From JADJYF01 sp965278995 (GTDB taxonomy: Bacteria > Pseudomonadota > Gammaproteobacteria > Ga0077536), in contig OZ257136.1 in assembly GCA_965278995.1 (NCBI GenBank), positions 558,001 through 622,000 of the forward strand: 64,000 nt of DNA, given 5' to 3'. Shown here in pieces: positions 41,915 through 49,374 of the stretch. Made by a program: the position numbers and the translations under genes. The notes beneath the pieces were generated by a model. That model saw only the letters and a program-made list of their open reading frames with translations. It was not told the origin of the DNA and ran no database searches. The number at the start of each line of letters is the position of its first letter. The stretch's first letter is position 1.

Positions 41915-42748
41915 ATGGCGGCCCGCATCCTCATTATTGACGACAATGAAGCAAATCTGGATTTGATGGCCTATCTCTTGATGATGTCCGGGCACTCTAT
42001 TACCCAAGCGCGCGACGGAAAAGAGGGTTTCGAGGTTTCGAAACTGGAATTGCCGGATCTCATCATTTGCGACGTGCAGATGCCATTCATGAATGGGTAT
42101 GAGTTTGCCAAAGCGGCCCGAGAAACCGATGCGCTGCGAGAAATCGTGCTTATCGCAGTTACGGCGTTCGCACGGGAAAGCGACAGGGCCGAAGCATTGC
42201 AAAGCGGATTCGATGGCTACATTTCCAAGCCTATCGAGCCAGAGACTTTCGTTCAGCAGATAGAGGCGTGGCTTCCAAGCCAGCTACGAACAAGCACTCC
42301 AACATCGTTCGAATTGGCCCAGCAAGCTGAATCCCACGTCGATATCCGTCCCAAGGCGACGATTATTGTTCTCGACAATCTGGTGGCACATCTTGATCTC
42401 GCAGCAAGTCTGCTCGAACCATTTGGCTACAAAGTAATCGTCAGTGCAGACGCAGATGAAGCGCTACAGCTCGCGAAGCAGGCGGCGCCGGATCTGATCC
42501 TTTCGGATATGTGCATGCCAGCCCGAAGTGGATTGGAATTTCTCAGTATGGTCAAGGCGGACGCTGCCCTGGCCTCAGTGCCGTTTATCTTTATTACTGC
42601 GACCGCGACAACCGAAAGAGATCGTCAGCACGGCCTTGCGCTGGGCGCCGCCAAGTATTTGTTCAGGCCAATCGACTCGCAGGATCTGTTACGCGAGATC
42701 GAAGAATCCCTGCTTGCGGCACGCGACGCGGTGCATAGCCGACCTTAG
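41915..42748 (+). CDS. Tandem receiver-domain protein (REC-REC)
   Basis: 277 residues, two receiver domains and no output domain. REC1 (about 4-120) is complete: ILIIDDNEANLDLMAYLLMM, LIICDVQMPFMNGYEFAKA and the Lys in GYISKPIEPETF. REC2 (about 148-270) keeps the acceptor Asp (LILSDMCMPARSGLEFL) but has only one pocket Asp (IIVLDNLVAHLDL) and Arg instead of the conserved Lys (YLFRPIDSQDLL). It is therefore likely to be weakly or not phosphorylated. It is separated by 3 bp from the multi-PAS kinase and probably receives phosphate from it. Confidence 0.9.
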   Translation: MAARILIIDDNEANLDLMAYLLMMSGHSITQARDGKEGFEVSKLELPDLIICDVQMPFMNGYEFAKAARETDALREIVLIAVTAFARESDRAEALQSGFDGYISKPIEPETFVQQIEAWLPSQLRTSTPTSFELAQQAESHVDIRPKATIIVLDNLVAHLDLAASLLEPFGYKVIVSADADEALQLAKQAAPDLILSDMCMPARSGLEFLSMVKADAALASVPFIFITATATTERDRQHGLALGAAKYLFRPIDSQDLLREIEESLLAARDAVHSRP

Positions 42749-42759
42749 TTGGCGTGGGT

Positions 42760-43143
42760 TCATTCGGCATCGCGCTGCATTCCTGTAACATTGACTGCGC
42801 GTAGAAACTGCACAACATCGCTGATTTGCTCTTGGGTGAGTTCCTGGCCCCATGGCGGCATGAACGGAGAACGGTTCATTGCGGCCCCACCTTTGCTGAT
42901 TATTTCCATTTTATACGCATCGGTTTTGGTGCTTTCGGTCAGATCAGCTGGTCGGGGATTGTAATTCTTTGCGGCTCTACCATTCCCATCGGCATTCGGG
43001 CCATGGCACAACACGCAGTAGGTGTGAAAAACAATCGATCCTCGTACTTCGGATAGCTCGCTGGCCCGCTCCAACTCCGCTGCATACGTCGCGGACCAAA
43101 GCAGAAGGCAACTCAGTCCGGAAAATAGAAGACGAATCATCAT
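42760..43143 (-). CDS. Class I periplasmic cytochrome c
   Basis: 127 residues. The signal peptide (MIRLLFSGLSCLLLWSATYA) is followed by one haem site FHTYCVLCHGPNADGNGRAA and a downstream axial-Met candidate in RSPFMPPWGQELTQEQISDV, VVQFLRAVN. It is a small mono-haem electron carrier (cytochrome c6/c551-like). ATG at 43143 and 43140 are both possible and overlap the cupredoxin stop (ATGATGA pattern). It is the last gene of a three-gene operon with a dihaem peroxidase and a copper protein, and should carry electrons between them and the respiratory chain. Confidence 0.9.
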   Translation of the reverse strand: MMIRLLFSGLSCLLLWSATYAAELERASELSEVRGSIVFHTYCVLCHGPNADGNGRAAKNYNPRPADLTESTKTDAYKMEIISKGGAAMNRSPFMPPWGQELTQEQISDVVQFLRAVNVTGMQRDAE

Positions 43144-43457
43144 TTCTGGACCTCGACGGTCATTTTCATGTAGGGGTGAATGGCACATTCGATATTGACT
43201 GTGCCAACCTGATCAAATGTTACTTTTCGCCCGTGGCCTTTAGGGTATGACCCGAGATCGAACGTCTTGATTTCCGATAGTGAGTAAATATTGTGGAAGA
43301 ACGGATCGTTATTTACAAAATTCACAGTATCACCGACCTTAATCGTCAATACGGCGGTGCTGAAAGTTTTATCGACTTGCGTCACCTCATATTCAGCTGC
43401 TACGGCCGCATAGGCGATGATGCCACCAAGAAATCCGATAGGTAATCTTAAGTGCAT
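43140..43457 (-). CDS. Cupredoxin (plastocyanin/amicyanin-like) copper protein
   Basis: 105 residues. The leader LPIGFLGGIIAYAAVAAEYE is cleaved after Ala. The mature domain shows the type 1 copper site: first His in VNNDPFFHNIYSLSE, then Cys, His and Met in VNIECAIHPYMKMTVEV, spaced as in plastocyanin-type proteins annotated near methylamine-utilisation genes. It should shuttle electrons in the periplasm. It starts 6 bp after the dihaem peroxidase gene stop and overlaps the cytochrome c gene, so the three are one translational unit. Confidence 0.9.
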   Translation of the reverse strand: MHLRLPIGFLGGIIAYAAVAAEYEVTQVDKTFSTAVLTIKVGDTVNFVNNDPFFHNIYSLSEIKTFDLGSYPKGHGRKVTFDQVGTVNIECAIHPYMKMTVEVQK

Positions 43458-43463
43458 TCGAGG

Positions 43464-44483
43464 TTACTCCGATTGCGGCAATCGCAGCAGTGTGACCGTC
43501 ATGGCCGGGCCGGTAAGGCTCTTGAGGAACGCGACTAGATCTGCTTTATCCTGCTTCTCCAACTTTAAAGGGCTCATGGTCGGGTCGAGATTGTCGAGAA
43601 CATCTCCGCCACGATCATAATGTTCGACTACTTCTTCAAGCGTCTCGTAGATTCCATTGTGCATGTAGGGTGACGTTAACGCGATATCGCGGAGTGTCGG
43701 GGTTTTGAAAGCGCCTCGCATGCTTTTGACTTTGCGTTGCTCGTAACGTCCCTCATCCAGTGGAGCATCCGGTAGTGTTTTTACCCCGATGTTATGGAAG
43801 CCATCGTCAGTAAAATTAAAGCCCTGATGGCACGCGTTGCACCGGGCTTCCCCAAGAAAGAGCGCAAAGCCACGCTTCGCTGATTCAGTTGTCGCGGCCG
43901 GGTCGCCGCCCTGCCAGCGATCAAAGGGAGCATTGGCAGACAATATAGTGCGTTCAAAGTTTGCGAGGGCCTTGGCAACGAACGAAGCGTCCACGGCTGC
44001 GCCAGGATATGCGCGAGAGAATAGTTCCTTATAGCCGGAAATGGCGGCGATGCGACCGATCATGTCGGTGACATTCCCGTGCATTTCTTTATCTGACTCG
44101 ATAGGCCCCAGGGCCTGTTTTTCAAGGGAATCGTCACGACCATCCCACATGAAGATCCTTCCATACGCCACGTTGATGAGCGTGGGGGTTGCACGCCGCA
44201 GTTGGGCCATACCATGTCCTATCGCCGCTGGTAAACCATCCGACCAACTGAGTGTCGGATTGTGGCAGGTTGAGCAGCTGATCCATTTGGAACCCGATAA
44301 ACGAGGGTCGAAAAATAAGGTTTTCCCGAGCAGGATACGCGCGGGCGTCATCTGATTGTCGGCCGGAACAATCAAAGGCGGCGGTTGACTGAACACCGTG
44401 TCATCCCGTGTCAAGGTTTCCGCCTGCACGGACGACGCAGTGCCTATTACCATTGACACCAGCAATTTCGGGAATAGTCTCAT
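43464..44483 (-). CDS. MauG/CcpA-type dihaem cytochrome c peroxidase
   Basis: 339 residues from the ATG at 44483; a GTG at 44501 adds six residues. After a signal peptide (LFPKLLVSMVIGTASSVQA) come two haem motifs, SCSTCH (about residue 70) and RCNACHQGFNFTDD (about 214). The family blocks are LGKTLFFDPRLSGSKWISC, RRATPTLINVAYGRIFMWDG, MRGAFKTPTLRDIALTSPYM and MHNGIYETLEEVVEHYDRGG. MauG-like proteins use a high-potential and a peroxidatic haem either to reduce H2O2 or to oxidise protein residues. The cupredoxin and cytochrome encoded downstream are probable electron partners. No methylamine dehydrogenase genes are nearby. Confidence 0.92.
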   Translation of the reverse strand: MRLFPKLLVSMVIGTASSVQAETLTRDDTVFSQPPPLIVPADNQMTPARILLGKTLFFDPRLSGSKWISCSTCHNPTLSWSDGLPAAIGHGMAQLRRATPTLINVAYGRIFMWDGRDDSLEKQALGPIESDKEMHGNVTDMIGRIAAISGYKELFSRAYPGAAVDASFVAKALANFERTILSANAPFDRWQGGDPAATTESAKRGFALFLGEARCNACHQGFNFTDDGFHNIGVKTLPDAPLDEGRYEQRKVKSMRGAFKTPTLRDIALTSPYMHNGIYETLEEVVEHYDRGGDVLDNLDPTMSPLKLEKQDKADLVAFLKSLTGPAMTVTLLRLPQSE

Positions 44484-44632
44484 CACCGAAAGCCTCAACA
44501 CGGCAAGGTCGAACGATCCTCAAATTGTTTGATTGAAGACCACCTTGAACCCAACCGCCTGTTCTGTCAGTCGTGGACGCATCGACGTACGAGTATAGTA
44601 GCAACGCCCCATTGCCGCTTGAGTTGTCGAAC

Positions 44633-47101
44633 ATGAACAAGACACTGGCTGCGATTAGCTTTATTGCGGTTGTCGTATTGTGCGGCGTTGCGGGGCTGAT
44701 CGGCTGGGTATTTCATGTGCCGCTCCTCGTTCGAGTCCATTCGACGTGGGTGGAGATGACCCTTGGCACTGCGCAATGTCTGATGATTGCCGGCCTCGTA
44801 CTGGCGCTTCCGGACCGGGTTCGGGTGCGGTATTTCGTTTCGACAACCTGTGGACTGGTGCTTCTGGCAATCGGATCAGTGGCGCTGGCCGACCAGTTGC
44901 ACGATTGGGATATCAGGATTGATTGGGGTGTTTTATTTCCTTCGCTTTCGCCAGACCAGCCGCATCTGAATCGAATCGCGCCCACGACCAGCACGATATT
45001 TATACTCGTGGGGCTATCTTTGACCTTTTTTCATCGATCGACTCCGTTTTGGCGACATTTTCGCCAAGCGATCGCCTCGAGCCTGGTGCTTCTGGGTTCG
45101 GCTGGATTGGTCGGCTACTTATTGCGCTTCGACTACATCTACAGCTGGGGCCTTGGCGGAGGCATCGCTTTCCATACGGCGATAGGCGTTGCAGCGTTGG
45201 GCGTTGCGCTACACATTGCAACGCAACAAGAGGCTGCAGTGACGGTACCTCCAGAAGAGGATGGCCGGAGTATTCTTGTCGTTGTATCAACTACCGTAAC
45301 AGTAATTTCGGTCATCATAGCCCTCAGTGCGGTCGCGTTTATGCTGAACGAGACGGAACGCATAGCGACCGAACAGCTTAGACGTCAATATCAGGATCAA
45401 TCGCAATATTGCATCAATGCCATTCTGCAGGGCATCACTCGTGCTGGTGCAATCGCAACCCATGCCGACGTTCTGACCGCTATGCGACGCCTGAAATCGG
45501 CGGCTGGCGACACGGACTCAGAGAGATCGCTCGCCGCGCTGGCAGAAGATTACATGGTACAAGGCTTTACTTATGTCGCGTTTTCAGACGGCGGCCTGAT
45601 CCACGGGCACGCGGGTTCCAGCCCGCAGAAGAATGGGATGGATATTGCGCTATATCAGCGCGATGGTCGCCATCTGATCTGGCGCGATGGTTTCTATCTC
45701 CGCCTCAAATTACCCCTGCATGACAATACCGGTGTGCTCGGCGAGGTCGTTACTGAAGAGCCACTTGAAGCGCTGACCAGCCTGTTGGCAGCCAGCGAGG
45801 AATGGGGAAAAACGAGCGAAATGCAGCTGTGCATGCTCGGAAGCGAGCCATTTCGATGTTTTCCGTCACGGAGCTACCGCTCACCATTTGTTGCGCCACA
45901 TCACATCGAAAGTGATCGACTGCCAATGACGTACGCTCTTAAGGGATCGGGCAGTGTCCTGACTCGTGACATTCGCGGCCATCGCGTGATTGCGGCCTAC
46001 GGCCCTGTTGGCAACTCCGGCCTGGGAATGATTCTGCAGATTGATGCCGCCGAGCTCTACGCGCCTATCCGTCAACAACTGCTGTATTTACTGATTGTTC
46101 TTGTCATGGCTATCGTGATAACCCGCTTGTTGGTAAAGCGACGCCTGCGTCCTCTGGTACAACAATTGGTCCAATCACGGCAAAGCGCGCAAATGAATGA
46201 AGCACGCTTCCTCGCTGCAGCCGAGAATAATCTCGACGCGTTCTACATTTTCACCAGCGTGCGTGCCGAAGACGACCAGCTGATTGATTTCCGCTTCGCC
46301 TTTGTCAATAAACATGGCGCCGAATTGATCTCCAATATGATGCCTGTCAGCTTCCCTGGACTTTTAATGAGCATGCATTTTCCATTGGTGTGTTCGAGCG
46401 AACGATTTTCAATCTACACGCAGGTTGCAGAAAGCGGAGCATCATTCGTGCATGAGGTCATGACCAGAGACTCGCAAATCAATGCGGCATGGGTCAGTGA
46501 GCAGATAGTCAAACTTGGCGATGGCATAGCAGTAACCCTGCGTGATATCAGCCAGCAAAAAAGCGCCGAAGAAAAATTGCGGCATATGGCGCAAAACGAT
46601 GCGCTCACCGGCTTACCGAATCGGGCGCTGTTTCTTGATCGACTTCATCTATCAATCGCCCGCGTACGGCGCAATCGGCGAGCGATTGCCGTGCTTTTTA
46701 TGGATGTTGATCATTTCAAATCAATCAACGATAACCATGGCCATGCGGCTGGCGACGAACTTTTACGGGTTTATGCCGAACGATTGCGGGCGAGTTCTCG
46801 TGATACCGATACGGTGGCGCGAATGGGAGGCGATGAATTCACGGCGATACTGGAAGATCTGGACGGCCGCGCAGACGCAGAAGTAGTCGTTATCCGTTTC
46901 CTGGCGTCGCTCAAGGTGCCGATTACGCTGGCCGCAGACGAAGTGACGATTACTTCAAGTATCGGTGTCGTGATGTACAGTGCCGAAGACGATCATCTAT
47001 CTCCAGATGCACTTTTACAGCGTGCAGACGAAGCACTTTATCGGGCAAAAAGAGCAGGCCGCAATCGCTACGTTGTCTACGAGCAGAACGTTGGCTCATG
47101 A
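44633..47101 (+). CDS. Membrane-bound diguanylate cyclase with MASE-like sensor and PAS
   Basis: 822 residues from the ATG at 44633 (a GTG at 44573 would add 20). Residues 1-210 contain several hydrophobic helices of a MASE-like integral sensor (ISFIAVVVLCGVAGLIGWV, LGTAQCLMIAGLVLALP). A helix near 220-240 begins a periplasmic loop (about 245-480) closed by LLYLLIVLVMAIVITRLLV. A PAS-like domain (about 520-650) leads to GGDEF: NDALTGLPNRALFLDRLHLS, AVLFMDVDHFKSINDNHGHA and VARMGGDEFTAIL (about residue 731). RDTD five residues before the motif is an inhibitory I-site. It should synthesise c-di-GMP. It is divergent from the MauG operon. Confidence 0.92.
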   Translation: MNKTLAAISFIAVVVLCGVAGLIGWVFHVPLLVRVHSTWVEMTLGTAQCLMIAGLVLALPDRVRVRYFVSTTCGLVLLAIGSVALADQLHDWDIRIDWGVLFPSLSPDQPHLNRIAPTTSTIFILVGLSLTFFHRSTPFWRHFRQAIASSLVLLGSAGLVGYLLRFDYIYSWGLGGGIAFHTAIGVAALGVALHIATQQEAAVTVPPEEDGRSILVVVSTTVTVISVIIALSAVAFMLNETERIATEQLRRQYQDQSQYCINAILQGITRAGAIATHADVLTAMRRLKSAAGDTDSERSLAALAEDYMVQGFTYVAFSDGGLIHGHAGSSPQKNGMDIALYQRDGRHLIWRDGFYLRLKLPLHDNTGVLGEVVTEEPLEALTSLLAASEEWGKTSEMQLCMLGSEPFRCFPSRSYRSPFVAPHHIESDRLPMTYALKGSGSVLTRDIRGHRVIAAYGPVGNSGLGMILQIDAAELYAPIRQQLLYLLIVLVMAIVITRLLVKRRLRPLVQQLVQSRQSAQMNEARFLAAAENNLDAFYIFTSVRAEDDQLIDFRFAFVNKHGAELISNMMPVSFPGLLMSMHFPLVCSSERFSIYTQVAESGASFVHEVMTRDSQINAAWVSEQIVKLGDGIAVTLRDISQQKSAEEKLRHMAQNDALTGLPNRALFLDRLHLSIARVRRNRRAIAVLFMDVDHFKSINDNHGHAAGDELLRVYAERLRASSRDTDTVARMGGDEFTAILEDLDGRADAEVVVIRFLASLKVPITLAADEVTITSSIGVVMYSAEDDHLSPDALLQRADEALYRAKRAGRNRYVVYEQNVGS

Positions 47102-47437
47102 CGAAGACGCCGGATCGCGGTGACCGTAACGGTATATCCCGATTGGTGGCCTATGCGGCATCGCTTCCAGCCTTAGTCGGCAGGTGTTTACAGAGTAAGG
47201 TTGGAATAGGAAAACTATCTGGACGCCAGGACGCGTGGTTCGCTTAGTCCAGTAAGAGTACACTGATTATCCGAGAAGCCGCCGGTGGGCTGGTTTCTAC
47301 GAGTTGGGTTGGAGAACCTGCTAGTTGACAATGGCCGGGGGGCATTTCGTGCACCGCAGCTGCACGAGAGAGGATGGCACCGTCAGCCCGCAGAAACATC
47401 GCCGTGTCAATGGCGATCGCGGATGGAGGGGATCGCC
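47102..47437. other. Intergenic region before the interrupted signalling gene
   Basis: 336 bp without a convincing gene. The downstream frame is open from 47285 but the receiver domain only begins at 47438, where GGAGGGG (47425-47431) is a good ribosome site. TTGACA at 47325-47330 is a consensus -35 without a good -10 at the right distance. Confidence 0.4.
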
Positions 47438-48097
47438 GTGGCCGACATACTTATAGTCGATGACCATCCCGACAATCGACTTTTTCTGGTCGAATTGCTG
47501 CGCTACCACAATCATCAGTTGTTCGAGGCGCAGGACGGTGCAGAAGCGCTTGCTGTCGTCCGCGAAAAGCACCCAGATCTCGTCATAACCGACATTCTGA
47601 TGCCGACCATGGACGGCTATGAGTTCGTGAGACAGCTGCGTGCCGATCCGGCCATCTCCGCTACCGCAGTTATCTTCTTCACCGCGCACTATCACCGGGA
47701 AGACGCGCAGGCCCTCGCAAGACACTACAACGTCGCTCGCATTCTGATGAAACCGTGTGACCCCGAGACAATTCTGCAGGTAGTCGATGAGTGGCTGGCG
47801 ATGGATCGGGGGGCTGTCCAGCCAGAAAGTCCGGATGGAATTGAACTTGACCACCTGCGGATCATCACCGATAAGTTGTCCCAAACCTCGGATGAGCTTG
47901 AGAATACCAATCAAAGACTCGCCGCGCTCATTGATTTGAATCTGCAGCTGGCGTCCGAGCGAGATCCCGGGGTACTGCTTGGTAATGTGTGTCGCGCCGC
48001 GCGCGACCTGTTCTCGGCCAGGTACGCCATGCTTGCCGTCTGCGGGAAGGAAAATCTTAACGACGTGCACAGCGTCACCGCCGGCATCGACGCTGAG
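47438..48097 (+). pseudogene. 5' fragment of a REC-GAF-PAS-PAS-GAF-GGDEF-EAL gene split by an IS3 element
   Basis: 220 codons from the GTG at 47438, up to the insertion point. It encodes a full receiver domain (ILIVDDHPDNRLFLVELLRY, LVITDILMPTMDGYEF, Lys in RILMKPCDPET), a short coiled coil and the first part of a GAF domain (LASERDPGVLLGNVCRAARD, LFSARYAMLAVCG). The last native codon is GAG in AGIDAE. The frame then runs into IS DNA and stops at 48223, giving a truncated protein of about 261 residues. Removing the IS and one copy of GAG rejoins it in frame with the 49375 fragment (AGIDAE-MVAALGPAS), a typical GAF sequence. Confidence 0.9.
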
Positions 48098-48150
48098 AGA
48101 AATGGACCCATGAAACTGGACAGCGCCGTAAGTGAAATCTTCATAGGATT

Positions 48151-48996
48151 TCAGGCCGCCAGTTTAGCGGCGGCCTGTTCAAAGTACACCGCATCCGGGG
48201 TGCGTCGGTCCAGCGCGCTGTGACGGCGCTTGCTGTTATAGAACACGAAGTATCGAGCCAGTCCGTCGCGCAGAGCAGCTGGCGTCTCGTAGGCATGCAG
48301 ATAGACATTCTCGTACTTGACGCTGCGCCACAGCCGTTCGACGAACACGTTATCCACCCAACGACCCTTGCCGTCCATGCTGATCTCGACACCGCGACTC
48401 TTGAGCACGTCCGTGAAGGCCTCAGAGGTGAACTGCGCACCCTGGTCAGTGTTAAAGATCTGTGGCGCCCCATAGCGCTGCAAGGCCTCTTCCAGGGCAT
48501 CGATACAGAACGCCGTGTCCAGCGTGTTCGACAGTCGCCACGATAGCACCCGGCGCGAGTACCAATCGATGATCGCGACCAGGTACATGAACCCCTTCGC
48601 CATCGGGATATAGGTGATGTCCGTCGCCCAGACGTGGTTCGCACGCTCGATTGGCAAGTCTCGCAGCAGGTACGGGTAGATCTTGTGCCCCTTGCCAGGT
48701 TGGCTGGTTCGCCGCCGCGGGTACAGCGCCCGCAGATCCATCAACCGCATCAGTCGCTGGACTCGCTTGCGGTTGACCACATGCCCTCGGTCCTCCAATT
48801 CATCGCAGAGCCGTCGGCTGCCATAGAACGGATACTGCAGGTGGATCTCGTCGATAATCCGCATCAATGCCAGATCATGCGTCGATACCGCTGTCGGTTG
48901 GTAGTACGCCGTCGAACGCGGCACCGCGAGCAATTGGCAGCGCCGCGCCTTGGGCAACGGATGTTCCATTTGGATCTTTTCCCGGCGCTCGCTCAT
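48151..48996 (-). CDS. IS3-family transposase OrfB (DDE integrase)
   Basis: 281 residues. The N-terminal HTH_21-like region (IDEIHLQYPFYGSRRLCDEL, NRKRVQRLMRLMDLRALYPR) precedes the rve integrase core with the DDE triad: NHVWATDITYIPMAKGFMYL, GAPQIFNTDQGAQFTSEAF and VDNVFVERLWRSVKYENVYL, and the tail FYNSKRRHSALDRRTPDAVY. The ATG overlaps the orfA stop as ATGA, so it can be made by re-initiation; a -1 frameshift fusion with OrfA, usual in IS3 elements, is not ruled out. The frame is intact. Confidence 0.94.
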   Translation of the reverse strand: MSERREKIQMEHPLPKARRCQLLAVPRSTAYYQPTAVSTHDLALMRIIDEIHLQYPFYGSRRLCDELEDRGHVVNRKRVQRLMRLMDLRALYPRRRTSQPGKGHKIYPYLLRDLPIERANHVWATDITYIPMAKGFMYLVAIIDWYSRRVLSWRLSNTLDTAFCIDALEEALQRYGAPQIFNTDQGAQFTSEAFTDVLKSRGVEISMDGKGRWVDNVFVERLWRSVKYENVYLHAYETPAALRDGLARYFVFYNSKRRHSALDRRTPDAVYFEQAAAKLAA

Positions 48997-49283
48997 CGGT
49001 CGCGCCCGAGCACTTTGGCTAAAAAATCGTTCTCCATCGCCAACCGGCCGATCTTCGCGTGGAGCTTCTCTACCTCCTGCTCTTGATGCCCGGCCTCAAC
49101 GGCGTGGCCACCAAACACATCTTCGGCGCCTTCGGTTAGGCGCTTCTTCCAGTCCTGGATCTGATTGGGGTGAACATCGAATTGCTCAGCCAATTCAGCC
49201 AGCGTGCGCTCGCCTTTCAAGGCCGCCAGCGCCACCTTGGCTTTGAATGCTGAGGAATGATTGCGTCGCTTTCTCTTGGTCAT
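48993..49283 (-). CDS. IS3-family transposase OrfA (helix-turn-helix)
   Basis: 96 residues from the ATG at 49283, preceded by an AAGGAG-like ribosome site in the left IS end. It is the HTH_Tnp_1 protein of IS3 elements: KRKRRNHSSAFKAKVALAAL, KGERTLAELAEQFDVHPNQI, QDWKKRLTEGAEDVFGG, then a leucine-zipper-like segment EQEVEKLHAKIGRLAMENDF. It recognises the IS ends together with OrfB. Its stop overlaps the orfB start by 4 bp. Confidence 0.93.
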   Translation of the reverse strand: MTKRKRRNHSSAFKAKVALAALKGERTLAELAEQFDVHPNQIQDWKKRLTEGAEDVFGGHAVEAGHQEQEVEKLHAKIGRLAMENDFLAKVLGRDR

Positions 49284-49374
49284 CTTCTGCTCCTTCTCGC
49301 ATGAGAATAGTAAGGCAGAAGATTTCACTTAACAGAACCTAATACCTGCCCAGCTGGACGGGTCCACCTCTGAG

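Larger units (their letters stand above)
48098..49371 (-). mobile_element. IS3-family insertion sequence, 1274 bp, with 3-bp target duplication
   Basis: Ends read AGAAATGGACCC (48098) and, reversed from 49371, AGAGGTGGACCC: 10 of 12 bases match as terminal inverted repeats. The target GAG is duplicated (48095-48097 and 49372-49374). A further internal inverted repeat TAAGTGAAATCTTC / GAAGATTTCACTTA lies near the ends (48129-48142 and about 49317-49332). It carries orfA and orfB on the minus strand, both intact. Size, two-gene layout and 3-bp duplication fit the IS3 family. Confidence 0.93.

Noticed and set aside
47285..47437. Upstream extension of the REC gene from 47285
   Set aside because: GTG 47438 has an ideal ribosome site and starts the receiver domain directly; the extension has no family match.
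48129..49332. TAAGTGAAATCTTC inverted repeats were first taken as the ends of the IS3 element
   Set aside because: No target duplication flanks them. The outer TGGACCC repeats with GAG on both sides and an exactly restored reading frame are the true ends.
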